Shown here one piece after another: positions 1-8,539 of a stretch of DNA of 64,000 nucleotides. Source of the stretch: Streptomyces europaeiscabiei. GTDB taxonomy: Bacteria > Actinomycetota > Actinomycetes > Streptomycetales > Streptomycetaceae. Within the stretch, counting starts at the first letter, position 1, and every line of letters starts with the position of its first letter. The notes beneath the pieces are model-generated. The model saw nothing but the letters and a program-made list of their open reading frames with translations. It was not told where the DNA came from and did not search any database. A program made the position numbers and the translations under genes. Where the stretch lies: the NCBI RefSeq assembly GCF_036346855.1, contig NZ_CP107841.1:62001-126000 (forward strand), read 5' to 3'.

Positions 1-18
1 CGGTCAGTCAGTACGACG

Positions 19-57
19 GGGCAGGGCCCGCCGCGTGCGTCGCGGCGGGCCCTGCCC
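19..57. terminator. Strong hairpin terminator
   Basis: A perfect 17-bp inverted repeat (19-35 with 41-57) encloses a 5-base loop. It lies just downstream of the minus-strand secreted-protein gene that ends at 78. There is no clear T-run, as is common for Streptomyces terminators. The stem could act in both directions. Confidence 0.75.
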
Positions 58-77
58 GGTACCGGGGTCGGTGCGTG

Positions 78-527
78 TCAGTAGCTCGACGTGCGCCCCG
101 TGTAGGTCCGCGCGCCGCTGTCCCACTCGCCCTTGGCGTACGAGGTCACGTTGACGTCGTTGACCATCCGGGTGTAGCAGCCCGTGGCGCCGCGCTGCAC
201 GGCGCAGGTGTACTCGCGCCCGTCGGAGTTGCGGTGGACGGTCACGAACGGGGTGAACTGGCCGTTCCCGTAGCTCGCGTCAGAGATGCGCGCCCACGCC
301 GCCCGGCAGCTCGGGCTGTAGCGCAGCTCCACGTACGCCTGGCCTATCCGCACCCCGCCCACGGGGGACCTCGCGTCGTCCGCGCAGTAGACGTCGGGGT
401 CCTTGCCCTCGCAGGACGCGCCGTAGCAGCCCGCGGCCGGGGCCGCATGAGCGGGGGCGGCGACGGCGGTGCCCGCCCCGGCCATCATCAGGACGGACGC
501 GGCCGCGGCCCAGCGCCGAAGGTTCAT
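78..527 (-). CDS. Secreted DUF2690-family protein
   Basis: This 149-residue protein has an N-terminal signal peptide of about 28 residues: basic MNLRRW, a hydrophobic core, and an APAHA-type cleavage region. The mature part starts with CYGASCEGKDP and contains VELRYSPSCRAAWARI. This pattern of paired cysteines and an Arg-Trp-rich core is typical of the actinobacterial DUF2690 family. Six cysteines remain after cleavage, which suggests disulfides outside the cell. A GAGGAG-type ribosome site precedes the ATG at 527. The function is unknown. It is probably a flanking housekeeping or accessory gene, because it is divergent from the SARP gene and looks unrelated to the biosynthetic cluster. Confidence 0.85.
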   Translation of the reverse strand: MNLRRWAAAASVLMMAGAGTAVAAPAHAAPAAGCYGASCEGKDPDVYCADDARSPVGGVRIGQAYVELRYSPSCRAAWARISDASYGNGQFTPFVTVHRNSDGREYTCAVQRGATGCYTRMVNDVNVTSYAKGEWDSGARTYTGRTSSY

Positions 528-793
528 GTTCTGTCTCCTCTTGGGGTGTTTCTGGGTCCAGGCCGACCCGGGCCCCTGCCGAACCCCGCACGACAGGGGA
601 CCCGGCGGCGGTGATGCGACGCCCCGTCAGGATGCTTTCCTGTGGGGCTGGTTCGTGCGGTGGAACGCCCGACGACCTGCGCCGTGAGGATCTACGGTGG
701 ACCTTGCGAAAACCTTGTGACGTCCGGCGCTGTGCCGACCGGTCACGGAGGTGGCGGATCGATCGGAGGACCAGTGGAAGCGCGGCGTCAACG

Positions 794-3700
794 GTGAGAC
801 TGCACTTGCTCGGCCCCCTGGAGCTGCGGGTCGGGGGGCGGGTGCGCGAGGTGGGGCAGCCGCGCCGGCGGGCTGTCCTCGCGGCGCTGGCGACCGACGC
901 CGGGCGTCCCGTCCCCGTGGACACCCTGATCGACCGCGTGTGGGACGCCGATCCGCCGGACGGGGCCAGGTCGGTCCTGTACGCGCACATCAGCCGACTG
1001 CGACGGCTCCTGGAGGACGCCGCGGCGGCCGAGTCGGAGGGTGCCCCGCGGGACGGGGAGGGCGGAGCGCTCCGTATCGTCAGGGCCTCCGGTGGCTACG
1101 TCCTGGAAGCGGACGAGAACGCCGTCGACCTGCTGCTTTTCCGTGCGCTCGTCGCCCGGGGCCGGGTGTGCCCCACCGAGGCCGAGCGGGTGCGTGTGCT
1201 GGAGGAGGCGCTGCGGCTGTGGCGGGGTGCGCCGCTGCCGGAGCAGGCCGGGGCCTGGATCGAGCGCATGCGGACCGTGTGGACCGGCGAGCGGATCGAG
1301 GCGGCGCTCGCCTGGGCCGGGGCCCTCCTGCGCGAGGGGAGGCCGCAGGAGGTGCCCGCCCTGCTCCGCCCCCTGGCGGCCGAGCACCCCCTGTCGGAAC
1401 CCTTGGCCGTCATGCTCGTCCGCGCCCTGGGCGAGGCCGGGCGGACGGCGGAGGCGGTGCACGCCTACACCGGGATCCGGCGGCAGCTGGCCGACGAACT
1501 CGGTGTACCTCCGGGACGTGAACTGCGGGCCATGTACGCGGAGTTGCTGAGCGAGAGCGACACCGGGCAGCCGTCCGCCGAACCGCGCCCCGCGCCCGCC
1601 CCGGCCGTCGCCGCCCCCGCGCCGATCCCGACCCAACTCCCCATGGACGTGCGTCCCTTCACCGGCCGTGACGAGCAACTCGCCGAACTGACAGAGCATC
1701 TGCTCGCCGGGGAGGACGTCCGCCGAACGGCGGCGGTGGCCGTCTCCGCCGTCTCCGGCACCGCGGGCGTCGGCAAGACCGCGCTGGCCGTCCACTGGGC
1801 GCACCGGATGCGGGACGCCTTTCCCGACGGGCAGCTCTACGTCGATCTGCGGGGCTACGACCCGGAGGAGCCGGTGTCCGCGGCCCAGGCGCTCGCCGGG
1901 TTCCTCACCGCGCTCGGGGTTTCCGGGCCGGAGATCCCGCTGCGGCTCGACGACCGGGCGGCGCGCTACCGGACGGCCGTCGACGGACGGCGGCTGCTCG
2001 TCCTCCTCGACAACGCGGCCTCCGCCGCCCAGGTCAGACCGCTGCTGCCGGGCGGCCCGGACTGCCGGGTGCTGATCACGAGCCGGGATGCGCTGGCGTC
2101 GCTGGTGTCGTTGCACGGAGCGCACCGGGTGGCCCTCGACGCGCTGTCCCCCGACGACGCGACGGCGCTGCTGCGCGCGCTGATCGGACCGCGCGTGGAC
2201 GCCGAGCCGGCCGAGGCCGAGGCCATGGCAGAGCAGTGCGGGCGGCTGCCGCTGGCCCTGCGGGTGGCGGCCGAGCTGGTGCTGTCGCGTCCCGCCGAGC
2301 CCCTGGCCGGCCTGGTCGCCGAACTGCGGGACCGCCGACGACGGCTCGACCTGCTGGACGGCGACGGAGATCCGCGGGCCGCGGTGCGCACCGTGTTCTC
2401 CTGGTCCTACGACCGTCTCCCCGAGCTGCCCGCCAGACTGTTCCGGTTGCTGGGCCTGCATCCCGGTGCCGAGGTCGACGTCCACTCCGCCGCCGCCCTG
2501 GTCGGCGAGTCCGCAGACCGCGCCCGGCGTGCGCTCGACGTGCTGGCCGGCGCGCACCTGGTGCAGCGGACCGGTCCCGGCCGGCACGGCATGCACGACC
2601 TGCTGCGGGCCTACGCCGGGGAGCTGGCCGCCCGGCACGACCCGGCGCGGGACCGGGACGCCGCCGTGGCCCGGCTGCTGGACCATTGCCTGGCGGCGTC
2701 CGCGACGGCCATGGACCTGCTCTACCCGGCCGAACGGCATCTGCGCCCCGCCGTCGAGCTGCCGGCCGCCGGACTGCCGCCGCTGCGGACGGCCGAGGAG
2801 TGCCGCGCCTGGCTGGCCGCCGCCCAGCCGGCCCTGGTGGCGCTGTGCTCGCGGACCGAGGAGCCCGGCCCGTCCGGGCACACCGTGCGCCTTGCCACCA
2901 CCCTCCACCGGCACTACGAGCGGTCCGGGCACTACGCCGACGCCCTGGCCGTCCACACCCACGCGCTGCGGGCGGCCCGCTCGGCCGGTGACGCCCGCGG
3001 CGAGGCCGACGTGCTGGTCTGTCTGGGGGCGGTACACCGGCGGCTCGGCGACTACGACAGCGCGCACCGGCACCACGACACCGCGCTCGCGCTGTGCCGG
3101 CGCGTCGGGTACCGGACCGGCGAGGCCCGGCATCTGACCAACGTCGGCGTGCTGCACGAACTGCGCGGGCAGTACCGGGAGGCCGCCGAGCACCACGAGC
3201 GGGCGGTCGGGCTGTTCCGCGCGGAGGGCGACGCGCACGGCGAGGCGGACGTGCTGAACAACCTGGGCATCGTGCACGAGTTGCTGGAGGACTACCAGGC
3301 GTCGATCGAGAAGTACCGCCGGGCACTGGAGCTCTACCGCTCGACGGGCCACCCGCTGGGCGAGGCCAGCGCGCTCGGCAACCTGGGCATCGTCGTGGCC
3401 CGGCTGGGCGACCACGCGGCCGCGGCCGGGTACTTCGAGCGCGCGCTGACCCTGTTCCGACGGCTCGGCAACACCGGCGGGGAAGGGCACGCGCTGTCCA
3501 ACCTGGGCAACGCGCTGCACGGTCTCGGCCGGTACGACGAGGCGGCCGCGCACCAGCGCCGGGCCCTGGACCTCTTCCGCCGGACCGGGGAGCGCTACGG
3601 CGAGGCCGGCGCCCTCAACGGCCTGGGCGAGGCGCTGCACGGAACCGGACAGCACACCGAGGCCCTCGACGCGCACGCCTCGGCGCTGGAGGCGGCGTCG

Positions 3701-3922
3701 GGGATCGAGGAGCGGGAGGAACAGGCACGCGCCCACCTCGGCACGGCCCTGGTCCGGCAGGCGCTGCGGGACCCGGAGCGGGCCGCGCACCACCTCCGGG
3801 CGGCGCTGGCGCTGTACACGGCGCTCGACTCGCCCCGCGTCGACGAGGTGCGCACGGCGCTCCTGCTACTGGACACACCGGCCCGGACGGCCGAGGAGAC
3901 CGGGGCGGAGGAGGAGGGCTGA
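794..3922 (+). CDS. AfsR-like SARP regulator with NB-ARC ATPase and TPR domains
   Basis: A large Streptomyces antibiotic regulatory protein of about 1042 residues. It has an OmpR-type winged-helix DNA-binding domain (about 1-95, starting VRLHLLGPLELRVGG), a bacterial transcriptional activation domain (about 100-245), an NB-ARC/STAND ATPase with Walker A GTAGVGKTA near residue 322, and at least seven tandem TPR-like repeats of about 40 residues after residue 700 (recurring GEA..L.NLG). This is the AfsR architecture, an ATP-dependent activator with a C-terminal protein-interaction region. The frame is open further upstream to 611, but the GTG at 794 fits the family start. A GGAGGA at 765-770 is rather distant, so the start is uncertain. 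It is the first cluster-oriented gene and a candidate activator for the direct-repeat sites described elsewhere. Confidence 0.88.
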   Translation: MRLHLLGPLELRVGGRVREVGQPRRRAVLAALATDAGRPVPVDTLIDRVWDADPPDGARSVLYAHISRLRRLLEDAAAAESEGAPRDGEGGALRIVRASGGYVLEADENAVDLLLFRALVARGRVCPTEAERVRVLEEALRLWRGAPLPEQAGAWIERMRTVWTGERIEAALAWAGALLREGRPQEVPALLRPLAAEHPLSEPLAVMLVRALGEAGRTAEAVHAYTGIRRQLADELGVPPGRELRAMYAELLSESDTGQPSAEPRPAPAPAVAAPAPIPTQLPMDVRPFTGRDEQLAELTEHLLAGEDVRRTAAVAVSAVSGTAGVGKTALAVHWAHRMRDAFPDGQLYVDLRGYDPEEPVSAAQALAGFLTALGVSGPEIPLRLDDRAARYRTAVDGRRLLVLLDNAASAAQVRPLLPGGPDCRVLITSRDALASLVSLHGAHRVALDALSPDDATALLRALIGPRVDAEPAEAEAMAEQCGRLPLALRVAAELVLSRPAEPLAGLVAELRDRRRRLDLLDGDGDPRAAVRTVFSWSYDRLPELPARLFRLLGLHPGAEVDVHSAAALVGESADRARRALDVLAGAHLVQRTGPGRHGMHDLLRAYAGELAARHDPARDRDAAVARLLDHCLAASATAMDLLYPAERHLRPAVELPAAGLPPLRTAEECRAWLAAAQPALVALCSRTEEPGPSGHTVRLATTLHRHYERSGHYADALAVHTHALRAARSAGDARGEADVLVCLGAVHRRLGDYDSAHRHHDTALALCRRVGYRTGEARHLTNVGVLHELRGQYREAAEHHERAVGLFRAEGDAHGEADVLNNLGIVHELLEDYQASIEKYRRALELYRSTGHPLGEASALGNLGIVVARLGDHAAAAGYFERALTLFRRLGNTGGEGHALSNLGNALHGLGRYDEAAAHQRRALDLFRRTGERYGEAGALNGLGEALHGTGQHTEALDAHASALEAASGIEEREEQARAHLGTALVRQALRDPERAAHHLRAALALYTALDSPRVDEVRTALLLLDTPARTAEETGAEEEG

Positions 3923-4055
3923 CGAAGGACCCCTGCCCAAGGGGCCAGAGAGGGCAACCAGCCGAACCCACCCACCCCAAACTGCCTTGCCGGCCCAGGG
4001 CATGACGTTCGGCCCGCGCATGGCTCACCCCGCCAGCACCCTGCAGCCGCCACAT

Positions 4056-4090
4056 GGACCGCAACGGACCGCAACGGACCGCAACGGACC
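4056..4090. repeat. 10-bp tandem repeat, 3.5 copies
   Basis: The unit GGACCGCAAC is repeated perfectly three and a half times in the intergenic region after the SARP gene. No coding function is evident. It directly precedes the Gly/Tyr-rich open stretch and could be slippage-prone DNA from the 5' part of a decayed gene. Confidence 0.7.
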
Positions 4091-4327
4091 AGCCTCCCCT
4101 ACTACAGGGAAGTCGCCGCGCCTGCGGAGACATACGACGCCCCGCCGCCCACGGGTGGGTACTACGGCCCCTCGGGCGGCCAAGGCGGGTACATCGGTCA
4201 GTCCTCCTACGGCGGGTACGGTGGTCAGTCCTCGGCCGATCCCGGCTACAGCGTGGTCGACGTGGTGCCCTGGTCCCGTTCCTGTGGACTGAGCGGGGGG
4301 GTGAGTCAGTTCGGCCGCGTGCCCTGA
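4091..4327 (+). pseudogene. Possible gene remnant encoding a Gly/Tyr/Gln-rich C-terminus
   Basis: One frame from 4091 to the TGA at 4325-4327 reads as a low-complexity segment with TGGYYGPSGGQGGY and YGGYGGQSS, flanked by more ordinary sequence. Such composition is unlikely by chance and resembles flexible tails of actinobacterial envelope proteins. There is no good start codon or ribosome site in this frame after the SARP stop. I read it as the decayed 3' end of an unrelated gene. Family and function are not recognisable. Confidence 0.3.
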
Positions 4328-4673
4328 ACGGTCCTGGGCGAGCTGGTCCCCGGTGTACTCGACCCCGGGTGGCGACACGCATCCTGTACGTGGCCCGGGC
4401 CCGGGAGGCCGGTTCCCTGCGCGACCTCCGGCGTGGTGCCCCTCCATGGCTCCGGCACGGAGGGTGAACCAGAACCGGGATTCAACCGCCGCCGGCATGA
4501 CCGCCCACCCGGACGGCGCGGTCCCGAACGCGTGCGCGAAATCGTCAGAGCCCGTGCGCGATCGGGGGGAAGCCGTGGTGGGGCGGTTTCTAGCGTGGCG
4601 GTGGGTGCCTGTCGTGTTTGCGGAGCCGCCGTAGACCTCACCGCTTCATCCGCGAAGGAACCGAGGTGTGTCC

Positions 4674-6185
4674 ATGACCGTTCGTTCCGTGACCGACCTT
4701 CAGCACGAGGTGTCCGCCGGTGTGGGCGTCGAGGCTGTGCTGGACAGGGCCGTACGAGTCGTGGGCGCCGACCGGGTCACGCGTCCCCGGGGCGTCAGCG
4801 GCGCGGAACCGGACTCCGTGCTGGGGCCGAACGCCGGGTTGTACCGGGCGCGGGACGTCTGCGGTGTGGTGCGTCCGCGTACGGCCGAGGAGGTGCGGCG
4901 GGTCGTCGAGCTGTTCGCGGACGGCAGGGCCCGCGCCCCTCTGCACGCTTTCAGCACCGGAGGCAACTGGGGCCTGGGCTCGCGTGAGCCCGCCGGGGAC
5001 GGTGCGGTCGTGCTCGACCTGTCCGGCCTCGACCGGATCCGTGACATCGACGTGGCCGGGGGCTGGGCCGTTGTGGAGCCCGGGGTGAGCCAGGCCCGGC
5101 TCGCCGAACTCCTGCAGGGCACCGAGCGCATGGTGAACGTGACCGCCTCCTCCGCGCACACCAGTGTCGTCGGCAATGCCCTGGACCGTGGTGTGGGCCT
5201 GCGCCACCAGCGCACGGAGGATCTGACGGGCGTCGAGGTCGTTCTGCCGAGCGGTGAACTGATCCGGGTCGGCTGGTGGCCCGAACCCGGCCGCGCGACC
5301 CCGGTCCACGCCCACGGCCTCGGTCCCTCGCTGGTGCAGCTGTTCGTCCAGTCCGGTCTCGGGGTGGTCACCGCGGCCACGGTGCGGCTGCTGGCGAGGC
5401 CCGAGGCGCTGCGGGTGGTCCGGCTCAACTTCAGCCCCGACAAGGTGCGCTCCGCGACCGCCGAGGTGCGCCGCTGGGTGAGCCAGGGCCTGACCCGTGG
5501 CGTGGTGAAGATGTACAACGAGACCGCGGCCAGGGCCTACGCCGGCCCGGCCGGACAGTACCTGGTGCATGTGTGCGTCGACGGGACCCCGGAGGCGGTG
5601 GACGCGCTCACCGAAATCATCGTCACCGAGGCCGTCCGGTCCGCTCTGTTCAGCGCGGTGTCGGACACCGACGCCACCGACCCGGCCGCCGCGGGCCATG
5701 ACGGCGCCGTACGGGTGGAGCGGGCCTACGCCGGTGACCCCGATCCGACGGACACCCTGTTCGAGGCCAAGACGGGCCGGCCCGCCGGCCGGCTCGACGA
5801 GGAGGGCGGCTTCCTGCTCTTCCTGCCACTGGTTCCCTTCACCGGCCCGGCACTTGAACGGGCGCACGAGCTGGTCGAGTGCGTGGGCAGGGAGAGCGGG
5901 ATCCGCTGCGGCGTCACGCTCAACGCCCTCAACGCGGACGTCGTCGACTGTGTCGTGACGATGAGGTTCGCCCGTGACACCGAGCAGGCCGCACGCGCCC
6001 ACCGGGCCCTGGACCGGCTCTATGAGCTCTTCACGGCCGAAGGGTTCCTCCCCTACCGCCTCGACATCGAGCACAGCGACTGGGCCGGCCGGCTGACCCC
6101 GGGCGTGGGGGCGCGGGCGTTCGCCCGGCGGCTGAAGGACGCCGTCGACCCCCACCGCGTCATCGCCGCCGGGCGCTACGCGTGA
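4674..6185 (+). CDS. FAD-linked oxidase (PCMH / vanillyl-alcohol oxidase-like)
   Basis: A 503-residue flavoprotein with an N-terminal PCMH-type FAD-binding domain (FSTGGNWGLGSR near residue 85-100 and SSAHTSVVGNALDRGVGL around 160) and a C-terminal FAD-oxidase substrate domain. It ends in DAVDPHRVIAAGRYA, a tail typical of the 4-cresol dehydrogenase and vanillyl-alcohol oxidase group. These enzymes oxidise para-substituted phenols via quinone methides, or carry out other two-electron oxidations of aromatics. The exact substrate cannot be told from sequence. The ATG at 4674 has GAGG about 9 bases upstream. It is followed by the ACAD-fold flavoenzyme in the same direction, so the two may form an operon for aromatic tailoring. 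Confidence 0.82.
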   Translation: MTVRSVTDLQHEVSAGVGVEAVLDRAVRVVGADRVTRPRGVSGAEPDSVLGPNAGLYRARDVCGVVRPRTAEEVRRVVELFADGRARAPLHAFSTGGNWGLGSREPAGDGAVVLDLSGLDRIRDIDVAGGWAVVEPGVSQARLAELLQGTERMVNVTASSAHTSVVGNALDRGVGLRHQRTEDLTGVEVVLPSGELIRVGWWPEPGRATPVHAHGLGPSLVQLFVQSGLGVVTAATVRLLARPEALRVVRLNFSPDKVRSATAEVRRWVSQGLTRGVVKMYNETAARAYAGPAGQYLVHVCVDGTPEAVDALTEIIVTEAVRSALFSAVSDTDATDPAAAGHDGAVRVERAYAGDPDPTDTLFEAKTGRPAGRLDEEGGFLLFLPLVPFTGPALERAHELVECVGRESGIRCGVTLNALNADVVDCVVTMRFARDTEQAARAHRALDRLYELFTAEGFLPYRLDIEHSDWAGRLTPGVGARAFARRLKDAVDPHRVIAAGRYA

Positions 6186-6289
6186 TGAACACCGCGCACC
6201 GCCCGGGCGGCCCGTCGTACGGGCCGGGCCGGACCACAGGGGAGACACCCGAACCGCATGAGACCCGACGGACGCTGGGAGAGCAGCGC

Positions 6290-7531
6290 ATGAGCCTGAT
6301 GGACCTGCTGGACTCCGGCTGCGCAGCGCCGCAGGAAACTCCTGTCACCGCGGAGGACGTCCTGGCCCGGGCGCGGGCCCTCGCGCCGAGGCTGCGGGAG
6401 CGCTCCGAGGAGATGGAGAACATCCGGCGGTTGCCGTCCGATGTCGTCGAACTGCTGCGCGGGACCGGGGTCTTCCGTATGGCCGTGCCCAGGGCGTGGG
6501 GCGGTCCCGGACTTGATGCCGTCGAGCAGACGGAGGTCATCGAGGCCCTCGCCACGGGTGACGCCTCCGCCGCGTGGTGCGCGATGATCGGTATGGACAC
6601 CCCGATCTACGCGGGCTTCCTCGGCGAGGACGTCGCGCGCCGGCTGCTGGCCGATCCCGATGCCGCCACCGCCGGTGCGATCATGCCGATGGGCCGTGCC
6701 GAGCGGGTGCCGGGCGGCTACCAGGTCACCGGGCAGTGGCATTTCGGCAGCGGCATCACCCACAGCACCTGGGTCGTCGGGGGTGTTCTCATCACGCGGA
6801 ACGGCGAGTTGGAGCCCGGTCCGCCGGGCGCGCCGGGCAACTGGCGGATCATCGTGGCACCCGTGGAGGACTTCCTGGTCCAGGACACCTGGTACAGCAC
6901 GGGTCTGGCAGCCTCCGGCAGCAGGGACTACCGCGCGGACGGCCTGTATGTGCCGCAGGAGTACACCTTCAGTTTCGCGGAGCCCCGCATCACCGGTGCG
7001 GCGGCCACCGCGGACGCGGTGCTGCGCAACATGCCCGGTGTGCCGCTGGGTGTGGCTCGCGCGGCGATCGACCACATCCGGCAGATGGCCGCCACCAGGA
7101 TCGACCGTGCCACCGGGCTGCCGTGGTCGGACACCTACCGTGTCCAGACGGTCGTCGCCCGGGCCGAGATGGACCTGTCGGCCGCGCGGTACGCCGTCTA
7201 CGGCAGCCTGCGCGAGCAGTGGGAGATCCTGGAGGCCGGTGATGTGCCGACCCGTGACGAGCAGGTCGCCACGGTGCTGGCCCGGTTGAACGCCTTCCGT
7301 ACCGCCCGTTCGGTGGTGTCCGATCTGTTCGACCTGGCGGCCACCGCCGCTGTCTACCGGCCCTCCGTGCTGGACCGCTGGCTGCGCGACCTCAACACGA
7401 TGTGCCAGCACGTGATCGCCCAGGAGCAGGTTCTGCAGTCCGCCGGTGCCCTGCTGCTGGGCGGCATCCCGCACAACGCCTACAGCGTGGGCGTCGTCCA
7501 TGGGGGCACCGGCCGCCACCACGAAGGGTGA
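6290..7531 (+). CDS. Acyl-CoA dehydrogenase-fold flavin enzyme, probable group D monooxygenase
   Basis: The 413-residue protein has the N-terminal helical domain (RLPSDVVELLRGTGVFRM, then AWGGPGLD), the middle beta domain (GQWHFGSGITHSTWVVGG) and a C-terminal four-helix domain of the acyl-CoA dehydrogenase type. The segment GLAASGSRDYRADGLYVP matches the flavin-dependent hydroxylase branch (HpaH/HsaA-like) rather than fatty-acid dehydrogenases. A role in hydroxylating an aromatic or N-containing intermediate with reduced flavin from a partner reductase is inferred; FMN-reductase-like proteins are encoded at 43.7, 44.9 and 47.8 kb. The frame is open from 6182. The ATG at 6290 has GGGAGAG upstream and starts at the family boundary. 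Confidence 0.78.
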   Translation: MSLMDLLDSGCAAPQETPVTAEDVLARARALAPRLRERSEEMENIRRLPSDVVELLRGTGVFRMAVPRAWGGPGLDAVEQTEVIEALATGDASAAWCAMIGMDTPIYAGFLGEDVARRLLADPDAATAGAIMPMGRAERVPGGYQVTGQWHFGSGITHSTWVVGGVLITRNGELEPGPPGAPGNWRIIVAPVEDFLVQDTWYSTGLAASGSRDYRADGLYVPQEYTFSFAEPRITGAAATADAVLRNMPGVPLGVARAAIDHIRQMAATRIDRATGLPWSDTYRVQTVVARAEMDLSAARYAVYGSLREQWEILEAGDVPTRDEQVATVLARLNAFRTARSVVSDLFDLAATAAVYRPSVLDRWLRDLNTMCQHVIAQEQVLQSAGALLLGGIPHNAYSVGVVHGGTGRHHEG

Positions 7532-7734
7532 GCGCCCTGCTGGTGCTGTCCTGCCGCGGCGGGCAGTCGGCCGGCGGGGCGGGTTTCCGCTCCCGTCCCG
7601 GTGTCCTCGAGGTCCTGGCGCAGCCCGTCCGGCGTGGCGGGGCGGGAGTGTGTCCGGCCTGTTCCTGGGCGGGCGGGGAGTGCATGGCCGTAAGGAGGCT
7701 CTGGATGATCCCTCTTGCGGCGGATAAGGTACAG

Positions 7735-7752
7735 GCATGCGGGTTTGTTTTT
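7735..7752. promoter_or_regulatory. Autoregulatory element-like site upstream of tetR
   Basis: The sequence GCATGCGGGTTTGTTTTT lies 80-97 bases before the GTG of the butyrolactone-receptor gene. It shares its GCATGCGGGT core with three other sites in this window (11077, 22866, 47735), two of which are perfect palindromes. Position and similarity to known ScbR/ArpA-type targets (AT-rich palindromes with GGTTTGTT halves) support a receptor site and autoregulation. The left half is degenerate. Confidence 0.7.
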
Positions 7753-7831
7753 GTGGTAGTGGGAGCGGGCTCGCCGTACGTCACAGGAAGGCCGTCCCGC
7801 CCCGGACGGCCGAGCACAGAGGGGAGGCCGC

Positions 7832-8503
7832 GTGGCACGGCAGGAGCGGGCGCTCAGGACACGACGAGCAATCTTGGATGCGGCCGGGGAGGTCTTCGCG
7901 GAACACGGCTACGCAGGGGCCACGATCCAGGATGTCTACAACCGGTGCGGGGTGACGAAGGGCGCCTTCTACTTCCACTTCACGTCCAAGGTGGAACTCG
8001 CCCAGGCCGTGCTGGACGAGCAGGTGAGCGGCCAGATCCAGTATCTGGTCGTACCGCCCCGCGAGCGCACGGTGCAGCTGCAGGAGGCCATGGACATCGG
8101 CCTGCTGGTGGCTCACCGGCTGACCTTCGACCGGATGCTGCAGGGCAGCATCCGGCTCGCGGTGGACCAGGTGCACGAGATCAACCGCCGGGTCCCATAC
8201 CAGGCGTGGATCGAGGAGCACCTGAGGATCCTCACCGAGGCCGAGCGGCTGGGCGAACTGCTGCCGGACGTCGAGGTGAACGACGCCGCGCAGATGATCG
8301 TCGGCGCGTTCGGCGGGGTCCAGCTGATGTCGGAGGTGATGAACGACCGCAGTGATCTGGAGGAACGGATCGCGGTGCTCTACAGCGCCGTCGCCCGCTC
8401 GATCGCGACGCCTGAGACGCTGGCGCGGCTCGACACCTCCTGCGGCCGCGGCAAGCGGCTGATGGAACGCGTCCTGGAGCTGGAGGCGCAGGCCGCCGGT
8501 TGA
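7832..8503 (+). CDS. Gamma-butyrolactone receptor-type TetR regulator
   Basis: A 223-residue TetR-family protein of the ArpA/ScbR group. The N-terminal HTH (residues about 10-55) contains TIQDVYNRCGVTKGAFYFHF. The ligand domain keeps a Trp at residue 126 (YQAWIEEH), the position equivalent to the ligand-pocket Trp of ArpA and CprB. Such proteins repress target genes until a diffusible gamma-butyrolactone or related signal binds. A GGGGAGG ribosome site precedes the GTG at 7832. A palindrome-like site upstream implies autorepression. No AfsA-type butyrolactone synthase is in the window, so the signal is made elsewhere, or this is a pseudo-receptor sensing another ligand. Confidence 0.9.
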   Translation: MARQERALRTRRAILDAAGEVFAEHGYAGATIQDVYNRCGVTKGAFYFHFTSKVELAQAVLDEQVSGQIQYLVVPPRERTVQLQEAMDIGLLVAHRLTFDRMLQGSIRLAVDQVHEINRRVPYQAWIEEHLRILTEAERLGELLPDVEVNDAAQMIVGAFGGVQLMSEVMNDRSDLEERIAVLYSAVARSIATPETLARLDTSCGRGKRLMERVLELEAQAAG

Positions 8504-8534
8504 ATCCTCCCCTCCCTTCCAGGGGAGGGGATTC
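8502..8534. terminator. IS right-end hairpin, possible terminator for tetR
   Basis: An imperfect inverted repeat pairs GAATCC-TCCCCT with AGGGGAGGGGATTC. It begins within the tetR stop codon region and lies downstream of tnpB on the other strand. It fits the stem-loop at the right end of IS605-type elements and may also terminate tetR transcription. Confidence 0.6.
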
Positions 8535-8539
8535 CTGGC

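Larger units (their letters stand above)
3923..4673. other. Long intergenic stretch with a tandem repeat and possible gene remnant
   Basis: About 750 bases separate the SARP gene from the flavin oxidase. They hold a short 10-bp tandem repeat at 4056-4090 and a Gly/Tyr/Ser/Gln-rich open stretch at 4091-4327 without a convincing start. From 4328 to 4650 I see no gene or recognisable signal. The last 20 bases carry the ribosome site of the next gene (GAGG at 4662). Confidence 0.5.

Noticed and set aside
788..3793. Open frame of about 1000 codons on the minus strand opposite the first SARP
   Set aside because: At this GC content the antisense frame of a real gene stays open. The translation is Gln/Gly/Arg/Val-rich with no domain or ribosome site, while the plus strand shows clear SARP, NB-ARC and TPR motifs.
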